DNA of 64,000 bases from Rossellomorea aquimaris TF-12 (lineage in GTDB: Bacteria; Bacillota; Bacilli; Bacillales; Bacillaceae_B). Below are positions 18,172 to 26,700 of the stretch, piece by piece (position 1 is the stretch's first letter; every line of letters begins with the position of its first letter). The stretch spans positions 558,001 through 622,000 of the forward strand of contig NZ_LQXM01000029.1 in the NCBI RefSeq assembly GCF_001648555.1, read 5' to 3'. The position numbers and the translations under genes are program-made. The notes under the pieces were generated by a model, which was not told where the DNA came from, made no database searches, and was given only the letters and a program-made list of their open reading frames with translations.

Positions 18172-19254
18172 TTACACTTTGTTTTTTATACGATAAACGT
18201 AAGCTAAAATCTCTGCAACTGCTTTAAAAAATTCTTCAGGAACTGCATCACCAATTTCAGCTGAGTCGTAAAGAGACCTGGCTAAAGGTCGATTCTCTAC
18301 CATAACAACATCATTTTCTTTTGCGATATACTTAATCTTTTGTGCCATGAAATCGACTCCCTTAGCAACTACAAAAGGAGCATCCATTTTATTTTCATCA
18401 TATTTTAATGCAATGGCAAAATGAGTTGGATTGGTAATGACTACATCTGCCTCTGGTACTTCCTGCATCATTCTTCTCATGGCCATTTCTCTTTGTCTTT
18501 GCTTTATCTTTGATTTTATTAAAGGATCTCCTTCGATGTTTTTGTGTTCATCTTTTAAATCCTGTTTAGACATTCGAATGTTTTTTTCAAAATCATATTT
18601 TTGATAAAGGTAATCAAAAAGAGATAAAAATAATAGGGCAAGTGAAGCAGCAATTCCCATTTGTACGGTTAAACTTGCCATCGTCACTAATGAATCTCCT
18701 ACCGATTTAAAGGATAGGCTGAGTACTTTATCAATATTCGTCCATAATATAACAAACGTTATGGAACCTACGAAAGAGATTTTCAAGATGGATTTTAGCA
18801 ACTCAACAATGGCCCTCAGGGAAAAAATCCGTTTAAATCCTTTAATTGGATCTATTTTCTCTAATTTCGGCTGTAGTGGCTTAGTTGTAAACATAACTCC
18901 GACCTGAATATAATTAGAAAGTAATCCAGCTAACAGCGCCACCAACATGATCGGTCCAAGTAATAAGGCAAGCTCTTTCATAATATCCAACGTAATAACC
19001 TGGACTGTATTTTCAGAGAGCTCCATAAGCATATACTCTTGAAAGGTATGATTGAATAAATCGAATACAATATTTCCAATATAGGAGGCTCCAAAAGTTA
19101 AGAATAAAAAGACCGCAAGAAGAATGATCGCTGTATTAACATCTTGACTTTTTGCTGTTTGACCTTTTTTTCGAGCGTCCTCTCTTTTTTTCGGAGTTGC
19201 TTTTTCCGTCTTTTCACCGCTAAAATACTGTAAATCCAGTGACAGCCATTGCAA
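18172..19254 (-). CDS. flhB: Flagellar export switch protein FlhB
   Basis: Controls the change from rod/hook to filament export. It has four membrane helices (about 30-215) and a cytoplasmic domain that cleaves itself at NPTH, visible in ITNPTHFAIALKYDE. The N-terminal GEKTEKATPKKREDARKKGQ is diagnostic. The start is TTG 19252-19254, with GGAGG 8 bases upstream, giving 360 residues as in B. subtilis; an upstream in-frame TTG is part of the binding site. Its tail resembles the separate small protein encoded at 48054-48335. Confidence 0.95.
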   Translation of the reverse strand: MQWLSLDLQYFSGEKTEKATPKKREDARKKGQTAKSQDVNTAIILLAVFLFLTFGASYIGNIVFDLFNHTFQEYMLMELSENTVQVITLDIMKELALLLGPIMLVALLAGLLSNYIQVGVMFTTKPLQPKLEKIDPIKGFKRIFSLRAIVELLKSILKISFVGSITFVILWTNIDKVLSLSFKSVGDSLVTMASLTVQMGIAASLALLFLSLFDYLYQKYDFEKNIRMSKQDLKDEHKNIEGDPLIKSKIKQRQREMAMRRMMQEVPEADVVITNPTHFAIALKYDENKMDAPFVVAKGVDFMAQKIKYIAKENDVVMVENRPLARSLYDSAEIGDAVPEEFFKAVAEILAYVYRIKNKV

Positions 19255-19255
19255 T

Positions 19256-20032
19256 TTAAGTGCCTCCAATTATCTTCATTAAATCTCTCATGGTCACAAA
19301 CATCATTTCGAACAACTGCTGCATAACCGCAAACATGACACCCATCACAATAAATAACACAATAAATGCAACGGCTATTTTAATGGGGAATCCAACAACA
19401 AAAACGTTTAATTGTGGAACGGTACGTGCCACAATTCCAAGGGCAACATCTACTAGAAATAAAGTAGCAACAACAGGAATCGACATTTGAAAAGCAATGA
19501 TAAACATTGAATTAAATGCATTTATTAAATAATCAACTAATTCTTCATCTCCAAATGGAATCCAGGGGCTATCAATAGGTATCAGTTGATAACTATAAAA
19601 GATACCATCCAATAATAAATGATGACCATTTAGAGCAAGTAACAACAATAAGGCGAATGTATATAAATATTGTCCCATTAGTGGGCTTTGAGCTCCCGTT
19701 TGGGGATCAATGACGTTTGCAATGGCGAACCCCATTTGAAAATCAATAAATCCACCTGCTATTTGAATAGCTGAAACAATCATATAGGCTACAAAGCCTA
19801 TTAATAGGCCGATCATTGCCTCTTTCATGATTAGGAGGAAATACTGTCCATTAATTTCAAATGCTTTGGCATCCAACGTGTAATACATAATCCAAGAGAG
19901 TACCACTGAAAAAGCAATTCGATGTTGTGCAGGTATATTCCGATATGAAAATAAGGGCATGGTCACAAAAAAAGCAGACACTCTTACAAATACCAATAAA
20001 TATACCGATAGAATAGGTACAAGCTCTTCCAT
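19256..20032 (-). CDS. fliR: Flagellar export gate protein FliR
   Basis: Membrane component of the FliPQR export channel. 258 residues (B. subtilis 259), with about six hydrophobic helices; GFVAYMIVSAIQIAGGFIDF, then QMGFAIANVIDPQTGAQSPL is the family hallmark. Its stop is one base from the flhB start, and the last codons contain the flhB ribosome binding site. Confidence 0.95.
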   Translation of the reverse strand: MEELVPILSVYLLVFVRVSAFFVTMPLFSYRNIPAQHRIAFSVVLSWIMYYTLDAKAFEINGQYFLLIMKEAMIGLLIGFVAYMIVSAIQIAGGFIDFQMGFAIANVIDPQTGAQSPLMGQYLYTFALLLLLALNGHHLLLDGIFYSYQLIPIDSPWIPFGDEELVDYLINAFNSMFIIAFQMSIPVVATLFLVDVALGIVARTVPQLNVFVVGFPIKIAVAFIVLFIVMGVMFAVMQQLFEMMFVTMRDLMKIIGGT

Positions 20033-20036
20033 CCTA

Positions 20037-20306
20037 CTAACCTACAAACCTAGTCAAATCTGAAAAGATTTGTGAAGTATAGGTCACAAGCTTTGTTAAC
20101 ATCCATGGACCAAAGAACACGATGCCAATCATGACAGCAACGATTTTCGGAATAAAAGCAAGGGTTTGTTCTTGTATTTGTGTGGTAGCTTGAAAAATAC
20201 TTACAATTAGTCCCACTACTAATGCTAGTAACAATAGAGGACCAGAAACGATTAGAGTCACATATATTCCACGCTCTGCTAAAGCAATTACAGATTCAGC
20301 ATTCAT
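20037..20306 (-). CDS. fliQ: Flagellar export gate protein FliQ
   Basis: Small two-helix membrane subunit of the export channel, 89 residues as usual. LVVGLIVSIFQATTQIQEQT followed by LAFIPKIVAV is strongly conserved. It lies between fliP and fliR with short gaps. Confidence 0.95.
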   Translation of the reverse strand: MNAESVIALAERGIYVTLIVSGPLLLLALVVGLIVSIFQATTQIQEQTLAFIPKIVAVMIGIVFFGPWMLTKLVTYTSQIFSDLTRFVG

Positions 20307-20320
20307 TGAAACTCACCTAC

Positions 20321-20986
20321 TTAAAAACTTTGTAAAAGAGATTTAATTACTAAATACCAGCCGTCAACTAAAACAAATAGTAAAATTTTAAACGGCAAGG
20401 AAATCATTACTGGTGGCAGCATCATCATCCCCATTGACATCAAGACACTCGCTACAACCATATCAATCACAAGAAAAGGAATAAAAATCATAAAACCAAT
20501 TTGGAATGCTGTTTTAATTTCACTTAAAGCAAATGCCGGGACTAAGGAAGTAAGAGGAATATCTTCAATTGTCTTTGGACGCTCTGCGCCAGAATATTGT
20601 AAGAAAAGCTCTAAATCCTTTTGTCTTGTATGCTGACTCATAAATTCTTTAAACGGAACAGAAGCTCGTTCATAAGCTTCTTCAAGATTAATTTCCTCAT
20701 TGAAAAGTGGGGTCAACGCTTGATCATTCACCTCTTGAAATGTAGGAGCCATAATGAAAAACGTAAGAAACAAAGAAATACCTATCAACACTTGATTAGG
20801 CGGCATTTGCTGAGTAGCTAGAGACGTTCGTACAAAAGATAACACAATCATTATTCTAGTAAAGGCTGTCATTAAAATAAGGATGCTGGGAGCTAAAGAA
20901 AGGACTGTAAATAATAATAGTAGTTTTACACTTGTTGAAACTGAATCCGCTGAGCTACTATTAAAAAATTCCATGAATTCATTCAT
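20321..20986 (-). CDS. fliP: Flagellar export gate protein FliP
   Basis: Main channel subunit of the flagellar export gate. 221 residues, the same as B. subtilis, with an N-terminal hydrophobic segment and further helices; MTAFTRIMIVLSFVRTSLAT and the C-terminal MMMLPPVMISLPFKILLFVL are family signatures. Start overlaps the fliO end by 8 bases. Confidence 0.96.
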   Translation of the reverse strand: MNEFMEFFNSSSADSVSTSVKLLLLFTVLSLAPSILILMTAFTRIMIVLSFVRTSLATQQMPPNQVLIGISLFLTFFIMAPTFQEVNDQALTPLFNEEINLEEAYERASVPFKEFMSQHTRQKDLELFLQYSGAERPKTIEDIPLTSLVPAFALSEIKTAFQIGFMIFIPFLVIDMVVASVLMSMGMMMLPPVMISLPFKILLFVLVDGWYLVIKSLLQSF

Positions 20987-21629
20987 CTGAATGATTCTCC
21001 TTCTTCTTTAGATCTTGAAACAATTTCTTTCTACCTTTACTCATTTCATCAAGTTGCGATTTTAATAGGGATTGAAACGAATTCCCTGAATCTTTTTGAG
21101 AGGATGAAGGTCCTTTTCCTAACCATGTTGACAAAACATTTTTGGCATCAGCCATTTGGGATGGACTTTCATGATAAAAGGATAATATCTCTTCCTTCTC
21201 TTTTTCATCTTGAACCTCTTTTAATAATTGAATATCTTCTCCGACTCCTAATACAAGAACCTGATTTCCTACCTTTACAATTTGGACGGAACGATTTCCC
21301 CCAAGAGGAGTTCCACCTAAATGATTAATGATTTTTGTTTGTTGAAAAGATCTACCTTTTTGATTAATAAATTTCAGTAGAATATAAATAAGTGCAACCA
21401 CAAATATAAGAGCTAAAATCATTTTTACATAATCTATAAACGTTACAGAGGTGGAAACACTTGTATCTGTATCAGAAGAATTTATTTCATTCCCTTGTTG
21501 GTTCTTACATTTTTCTGGATGTTCTATACAAGATTTTACATTATCCACATCGGCAAGTGCCGTTGTATCAACAGCACTTACCAAAAGTAAGAATAATATA
21601 AAACTAAATAGATTTTGAATCTTCTTCAA
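20979..21629 (-). CDS. fliO: Flagellar export assembly protein FliO (FliZ in older Bacillus naming)
   Basis: Assists FliP assembly. The 216-residue protein has an N-terminal signal-type helix (about residues 5-26, ending ADVDN), an extracytoplasmic Ser/Thr-rich segment with two Cys, one membrane helix (FIDYVKMILALIFVVALIYI), and a cytoplasmic FliO domain with LGGNRSVQIVKVGNQVLVLG. Length agrees with B. subtilis FliZ (219). Located between cheY and fliP. Confidence 0.9.
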   Translation of the reverse strand: MKKIQNLFSFILFLLLVSAVDTTALADVDNVKSCIEHPEKCKNQQGNEINSSDTDTSVSTSVTFIDYVKMILALIFVVALIYILLKFINQKGRSFQQTKIINHLGGTPLGGNRSVQIVKVGNQVLVLGVGEDIQLLKEVQDEKEKEEILSFYHESPSQMADAKNVLSTWLGKGPSSSQKDSGNSFQSLLKSQLDEMSKGRKKLFQDLKKKENHSDE

Positions 21630-21654
21630 TCAAATGCACCTTCTTAATGATCTA

Positions 21655-22017
21655 TTAACTAAGAGCCTTTTGAATTGCTTCAATTACTCGATCTGCTTGG
21701 AAAGGCTTTACAATAAAGTCTTTTGCTCCTGCTTGGATAGCATCAATAACCATTGCCTGTTGTCCCATGGCAGAGCACATGATGATTTTCGCCCCTGCGT
21801 CCATCGCTTTAATATCCTTTAGAGCTGCAATACCGTCTTTTTCAGGCATCGTAATATCCATTGTTACAAGATCAGGTTTTAATTCTTTGTATTTATCTAC
21901 TGCCTGGGCACCGTCAGCTGCTTCACCAACTACTTCAAATCCATTTTTCGTTAAAATATCTTTGATCATCATTCTCATAAAAGCAGCATCATCTACAATT
22001 AGAATTTTATTTGCCAT
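21655..22017 (-). CDS. cheY: Chemotaxis response regulator CheY
   Basis: Single-domain receiver whose phosphorylated form binds FliM and FliY at the motor. The acidic pair is in ILIVDDAAFMR, the phosphorylation site is Asp54 in VTMDITMP, and the switch Thr/Ser and Lys are in MCSAMGQQ and DFIVKPF. I start at ATG 22015-22017 (120 residues, as in B. subtilis); the ATG three codons earlier immediately follows GGAGG and is unlikely to be used. Confidence 0.96.
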   Translation of the reverse strand: MANKILIVDDAAFMRMMIKDILTKNGFEVVGEAADGAQAVDKYKELKPDLVTMDITMPEKDGIAALKDIKAMDAGAKIIMCSAMGQQAMVIDAIQAGAKDFIVKPFQADRVIEAIQKALS

Positions 22018-22046
22018 TACCGTCATCCTCCATCATAATATCATTC

Positions 22047-23242
22047 TTATTTAAGTTGTTTTAGTCGATCACTCGGGCTTACAATGTCTGTTATTCTTAC
22101 GCCGAAGTTTTCATCGATTACTACTACTTCTCCTTTAGCAATTAAACGGCTATTCACCAAAATATCCACTGGTTCACCAGCTAATTTATCAAGCTCTATA
22201 ATCGAACCTGAAGAAAGCTCTAGAATGTCTTTTACTGATCTATTCGTTCTTCCTAATTCGACAGTTACTTGTAAAGGAATGTCTAGTAACATATTTAAAT
22301 TTTTTGTTTCTTGTTGACCTAAAGAAGTAGTTTCAAAGTTACTAAATGATGCCGGTTGTACATGAACCGGTTGTTGGGAAGATTGATTTCCTTGCCCTCC
22401 TAAATGCTGAGGAGAAGGCTGGTGATTAGGTACTCCCTTAGTTGTTTCTTCATTTAATCTTTGATTACCAGCACCCTGCTCTACTATAGGAGAGCTATTG
22501 ATGCTTTCTTGGACTGGTGCATTTTCAGGTGGGGCTGGTTCATCACTTCCCCCCCATTCATTAATTCATCAACAAGGCTTTTTGCGAAGCTTAATGGTAA
22601 AAGCTGCATAATGTTAGAATCAATCAAATCGCCAATCTTCAATGAAAAAGATATTTTCACTAACAAATCCTGATTAGGGAGATTTTCTTCTCCTTCGCCT
22701 TCAGGAATATACATTAAGTCAATTGATGGTGGTGAAATGTCCACCTTTTTACTAAACACAGTTGACATTGATGTAGCTGCAGATCCCATCATTTGATTCA
22801 TGGCTTCCTGAACAGCACTAAGCTGAATTTCTCCCAAATCTCCAGAGGGATTTCTCCCATCTCCTCCTAGCATCAGGTCTGCAATAATAGCTGCATCTGA
22901 CTGCTTAATGACTAAAAGATTAGCACCCGAAAAGCCTTCTGTGTATTGCACTTGAATGGCTGCATATGGATGTGGAAATTCTTCTTCTAATTGATTTTTG
23001 TTGATGATAGATACTTTAGGGGTAGTGATTTCAACTTTTTGGTTTAGTAATGTTGATAATGCTGTTGCAGAGCTTCCAAAGGATATATTTCCAATTTCAC
23101 CTAAAGCATCTTGTTCCATAGAGTTTAAATATTCTTCTATGATTGTCTCGTTGTTATCCTTTACCTCTTCTTCTGGCTCTGCTGAACCTCGAAGTAACGC
23201 ATCAATTTCATCTTGAGATAACATATCATCACTCATCATCAT
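22047..23242 (-). pseudogene. fliY: Flagellar switch/CheY-P phosphatase FliY, split by a one-base frameshift
   Basis: C-ring protein that combines a CheC-like phosphatase with a FliN domain. The first reading frame (23242 to 22484) encodes the CheY-P-binding LSQDEIDALL, the two phosphatase helices (DALGEIGNISFGSSATALST and AVQEAMNQMMGSAATSMSTV) and LLVKISFSLKIGDLIDSNIM. It then hits a run of seven G (22549-22555) and ends after 23 off-frame residues. Adding one G gives an open reading of a Pro/Gln-rich linker straight into the FliN-like domain ([20 protein letters not shown], frame ending 22047), total about 398 residues (B. subtilis 378). The C-terminal frame alone starts at ATG 22290-22292 without a clear binding site. 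ATG triplets at 23242, 23239 and 23236 are all possible starts, overlapping the fliM stop. Confidence 0.88.
22549..22555 (-). other. G7 homopolymer at the fliY frameshift point
   Basis: Seven G residues on the coding strand, read AAT GGG GGG GAA. With eight G the frame continues into the FliN domain. Such a tract is prone to sequencing error, replication slippage and transcriptional slippage. Confidence 0.9.
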
Positions 23243-24227
23243 CTTCTCCCCCCTTCAATGAATCCAATATTTGTATGGCCAGTCTTTTATTTGATTTCCC
23301 TGGCTGGGCTGTAAATTTAGGAATCTCACCTACTTTAATAGTTAGAGGGTCATCGATTCTACTATTTAATTCAATTACATCGCCTACATCTAGCATAAGA
23401 AATTCCTCAATTGAAACATCTGAATTTCCTAGTTCAGCTACAACAGGAACATTAGCTTTTTTAATTCTTTTTTCTAACTGAGCTGTTTCTTCAGGATTTG
23501 TTTCCTTCCGCTTACTCTCCATCCAATAACTACCAGATAATTTCGGCAGGATTGGTTCTAACACAACGTGAGGAATACAAATATTTATCATCCCACTCGT
23601 TTCACCAATAGTAGTATTAAGAGAAATCACGACAACCGTTTCATTTGGAGAGACCATTTGCAGAAACTGTGGATTCACTTCAAATTCGGCAAAGAATGGA
23701 TCAATATCTACTACTGTACTCCAGGCTTCTCTTAGGTTTTCAAAGGCCTTTTCAAACAATTGACTCATAATTCTCGTTTCAATTTCCGTAAGGCTCTCAA
23801 CTTTGTTAACACTTACACCTTTTCCACCCATTACACGGTCCATCATTGAATAAGCGATATTTGGATTGATTTCCATCAGTATTCTTCCATCCAATGGAGG
23901 CAATTCATACACATTTAATATTGTCATCTTTGGAACCGAACGAATAAATTCTTCATAAGGAATTTGATCGGCAGAAGCTACATTGATTTGAACGTAAGTG
24001 CGTAGTTGAGCTGAAAAATAAGTTGTTAGGATACGAGCGAAATTTTCATGTATTCGAGTTAAACTTCTTATTTGGTCTTTCGAAAATCGTAACGCTCTTT
24101 TAAAATCGTAAACTTTTACTTTTCTTTCTTCTTCTTCTTTTTTAAAGTCATCAGCACTCATCTCGCCTGTATTAAGAGCCGATAAGAGAGCATCAATTTC
24201 ACTTTGGGATAAAATATCATTCGCCAT
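23229..24227 (-). CDS. fliM: Flagellar motor switch protein FliM
   Basis: C-ring protein that binds CheY-P and sets rotation direction. The 332-residue protein (same as B. subtilis) has the N-terminal CheY-P-binding ILSQSEIDALLSAL, a middle CheC-like domain with EIETRIMSQLFEKAFENLRE, and a C-terminal SpoA domain (VSIEEFLMLDVGDVIELNSR). Binding site GGAGGTGA precedes the ATG. The gene end overlaps the fliY start. Confidence 0.97.
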   Translation of the reverse strand: MANDILSQSEIDALLSALNTGEMSADDFKKEEEERKVKVYDFKRALRFSKDQIRSLTRIHENFARILTTYFSAQLRTYVQINVASADQIPYEEFIRSVPKMTILNVYELPPLDGRILMEINPNIAYSMMDRVMGGKGVSVNKVESLTEIETRIMSQLFEKAFENLREAWSTVVDIDPFFAEFEVNPQFLQMVSPNETVVVISLNTTIGETSGMINICIPHVVLEPILPKLSGSYWMESKRKETNPEETAQLEKRIKKANVPVVAELGNSDVSIEEFLMLDVGDVIELNSRIDDPLTIKVGEIPKFTAQPGKSNKRLAIQILDSLKGGEDDDE

Positions 24228-24260
24228 ACCTTCACCTCCAAACCTTGCAATATAGGATAT

Positions 24261-24686
24261 TTATTGAATCATCATAGAGGTGATATACACTTTTTCTATC
24301 ATTCCTTCTTGCATAAGAGAGTTTGCTTTTTCTTTTATTGTTTTTTCTATAAACTCTTTGCCTTTTTTCCCTTGTAATTCTTCAGCCTTTACTTCCGAAA
24401 GCTCTTCTATGATGATGTTATTAACCTGGAAATCTCTCTTTTCTAATTCTTCTTTCGCTTTTTTGCTGTCTGTTTGAATCTTAAAGGAAATACGTATAAA
24501 ATCATTGCTTAATAAATTGGTTGTAACCTCAGGTATATCAACGGAAGTTTCAATTACTTCTTCAATAGATGGTTCCTTAGCTTCCTCATCATCAGAAAAC
24601 TTCAAAATGACAACCAATGCAATGACACCAACTAAGGTAATGGTGACCAATAAGATGGTCATAATGGTTAATACTTTATTTTTCAC
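24261..24686 (-). CDS. fliL: Flagellar basal body-associated protein FliL
   Basis: Single-pass membrane protein that supports stator function. One N-terminal helix (about residues 5-29) is followed by an acidic stretch and the FliL domain (LLSNDFIRISFKIQTDSKKA and the C-terminal LMQEGMIEKVYIT). 141 residues, as in B. subtilis (140). Start overlaps the swrD end by 4 bases. Confidence 0.93.
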   Translation of the reverse strand: MKNKVLTIMTILLVTITLVGVIALVVILKFSDDEEAKEPSIEEVIETSVDIPEVTTNLLSNDFIRISFKIQTDSKKAKEELEKRDFQVNNIIIEELSEVKAEELQGKKGKEFIEKTIKEKANSLMQEGMIEKVYITSMMIQ

Positions 24687-24898
24687 CTTGTACCCCCTCC
24701 TTCATATGGTTTACCTAAAAGGTTAACCTTTCCATAAAAAGATAGAGAGTAGTTGTATACCTCTTCAACCGTTTCTTTCACAACATATCTTTTACCGTTT
24801 GTTAAGAGAATCGTAGTATCAGGGAACGCTTCTACTGTTTCTATGTATAATGCATTTATAGTGAAAGTTTTTCCATTTAGTCTAGTTAAGGTAATCAT
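24683..24898 (-). CDS. swrD: Swarming motility protein SwrD (FlbD family)
   Basis: FlbD-family small protein, required in B. subtilis for full flagellar torque. The 71 residues start ITLTRLNGKTFTINALYIET and include TTILLTNGKRYVVKETVEEV, which are typical. The ATG at 24896-24898 has no Shine-Dalgarno sequence within 20 bases; the only good one, GAGGTGATC (24938-24946), lies about 40 bases upstream, in the loop of a hairpin. Translational regulation or a displaced binding site is possible. Confidence 0.9.
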   Translation of the reverse strand: MITLTRLNGKTFTINALYIETVEAFPDTTILLTNGKRYVVKETVEEVYNYSLSFYGKVNLLGKPYEGGGTR

Positions 24899-24907
24899 TT
24901 ATTTTCA

Positions 24908-24966
24908 GGGCTAACTTATTTTTCTGAGATTCTTAATGATCACCTCAAAACTAATTAAGTTAGCCC
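24908..24966 (-). repeat. Inverted repeat between flgE and swrD
   Basis: An 11-bp perfect stem (GGGCTAACTTA, arms 24956-24966 and 24908-24918) with a 37-base loop that contains GAGGTGATC. No T-run follows, so it does not look like a terminator. Confidence 0.7.
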
Positions 24967-24986
24967 CTGCCCCCTTTATTAATGAA

Positions 24987-26225
24987 TTATCGCTTCAAAT
25001 TAACAAGTTCTTGTAAGATTTCATCAGAGGTTGTAATGATACGGGTATTTGCTTGGAAACCACGCTGGGCTGTAATCATTTCTGTGAATTCTTCTGATAA
25101 ATCAACGTTAGACATTTCGAGTGCTCCTGACTGAAGCGTTCCTCTTCCTTCTCCTGCTACTCCTTGGTTTGGAAGACCTGAGTTATTAGAAGCTTGAAAT
25201 AAATTACTTCCAGTCTTAATTAGTCCACCCGGATTAGAGAAAGTTGCCAGTGCAAGTTGACTTAATACCCTTACTTCTCCATTTGAAAATACTCCATTCA
25301 CTTCACCTGAAGAACCAATATTGAAGCTTTCTAAGTATCCTTCAGAATTCCCGTCTACTGTATTTACATTAGCCGATGATGAGCTATCGAATTGACTGAT
25401 TTTCGAGAAATCCAAATCAATATCCTGGGTAGGTGCAGCACCTGTTTGGTTATTCAGAGTAATCGTAAAAGGTGCAGCTGAAGATAATTTACCTTCTGAA
25501 TCAAAGTTTAAGGTTGTACCCATTTCATTTGTTGCAGTACTACCAACGGACACACCATTAGTTAAACTGGATACTTTAGCATCCCAAGTATTATTAGTCG
25601 CTGACTTAGTCATCACTATTTTCAAACTAATATCTTTCCCTAAAGAATCCTTCACTTTTGTTTCTAGTTCCACCTGAGTACTTGCAACAGCACTTGACTT
25701 TAAATTTCCGTTATAGGTTGCCTTTGTCGTGGCTTGTGGAGCCATGGTTGTATCTGTATCAATGGTAATATCTGTTGTACCACTCTTATTCACAACCCCA
25801 TCCGCATCAACTGGATAACCTTGTATAAGGCCACCTTGACCGTTTACAAGACTCCCATTTGAATCTAAATAAAAGTTTCCTGCACGGGAGTATAGCTCGT
25901 TATTTCCTTGTCTAACAACAAAGAATCCATCTCCAGATACTGCCACGTCTAATGTTCTTCCTGTGGTTTGTAAACTTCCTTGTGTCTGAATTGAATCGAT
26001 TGAAGATAAAGAAGATCCTAGTCCAACTTGCTTGGCATTTTGTCCTCCACGATTATCGGATGCTCTACTTGCTCCAGATACCGTCTGATTCATTAAATCC
26101 TGAAACGTTACACGACCTTTTTTATACCCATACGTATTCACGTTTGCGATGTTATTCCCTATTACATCTAGTTTTGTTTGAAAGTTCTTCATTCCACTTA
26201 TTCCTGAATACATTGAACGAATCAT
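24987..26225 (-). CDS. flgE: Flagellar hook protein FlgE
   Basis: Subunit of the hook joining basal body and filament. The N-terminus MIRSMYSGISGMKNFQTKLD followed by VIGNNIANVNTYGYKKGRVTF, and the C-terminus SNVDLSEEFTEMITAQRGFQ with NTRIITTSDEILQELV, are the paired coiled segments of the rod/hook family. Between them, residues about 140-310 form a Thr/Ser/Asp-rich FlgE D2-type domain. At 412 residues it is far longer than the B. subtilis protein at this locus (264), mainly through that surface domain, and nearer the length of enteric FlgE. Confidence 0.94.
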   Translation of the reverse strand: MIRSMYSGISGMKNFQTKLDVIGNNIANVNTYGYKKGRVTFQDLMNQTVSGASRASDNRGGQNAKQVGLGSSLSSIDSIQTQGSLQTTGRTLDVAVSGDGFFVVRQGNNELYSRAGNFYLDSNGSLVNGQGGLIQGYPVDADGVVNKSGTTDITIDTDTTMAPQATTKATYNGNLKSSAVASTQVELETKVKDSLGKDISLKIVMTKSATNNTWDAKVSSLTNGVSVGSTATNEMGTTLNFDSEGKLSSAAPFTITLNNQTGAAPTQDIDLDFSKISQFDSSSSANVNTVDGNSEGYLESFNIGSSGEVNGVFSNGEVRVLSQLALATFSNPGGLIKTGSNLFQASNNSGLPNQGVAGEGRGTLQSGALEMSNVDLSEEFTEMITAQRGFQANTRIITTSDEILQELVNLKR

Positions 26226-26294
26226 TATATTTTTCCCCTTTCATATTAGCTGCTTCGATCGGTCCACAGCTATAGGCTTCCTTTAAGGTCCAGC

Positions 26295-26687
26295 CTAAGA
26301 ATCTATTAGTATAGTTCCATTGATATTCGTGAAAATTTGCGAATTCGCTTCATGACGGTCTAATGCTGTAATAACCGTTGAATTTTTTGCACTGACAATT
26401 AAAGCAGCGTCTTTTAATAAGACTAATGAATCTTGGACACCTTTTGATTTTGCTTCTTTTACTTTTTCTCCAATCTTCTCCCATGTTTGAGAAGATATCG
26501 AAATCCCTCTTTGTTCCATTCGCACCTTTGCATGTCTACTAACTACAATATCCGTTCCACCCTGCATGACTTTTTCTAATTGGGAAGAAAAAGATGTAGC
26601 AGGTTTTTGAACAATCGTATTTGTCTTTTGTTTATACGTTGACGTAATTGGTTGGGATGGAACTCGATGAAGGAACGTTCTTTCCAT
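26295..26687 (-). CDS. Flagellar operon protein (TIGR02530 type)
   Basis: Small protein of a family found in flagellar operons of many Firmicutes next to flgD and flgE; its role is not established. The 130 residues begin with a short variable segment. The conserved core follows: SSQLEKVMQGGTDIVVSRHA, KVRMEQRGISIS and ALIVSAKNSTVITALDR, ending INGTILIDS. The HAKVRMEQRGI motif is typical. It lies between flgD and flgE, where it might assist hook assembly (inference). Confidence 0.8.
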   Translation of the reverse strand: MERTFLHRVPSQPITSTYKQKTNTIVQKPATSFSSQLEKVMQGGTDIVVSRHAKVRMEQRGISISSQTWEKIGEKVKEAKSKGVQDSLVLLKDAALIVSAKNSTVITALDRHEANSQIFTNINGTILIDS

Positions 26688-26700
26688 ACAACCACTCCTA

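Noticed and set aside
23236-23260. Second G-run (GGGGGG) at the end of fliM considered as another frameshift
   Set aside because: The fliM frame ends normally (GGEDDDE) at the expected length of 332 residues, so no shift is needed.
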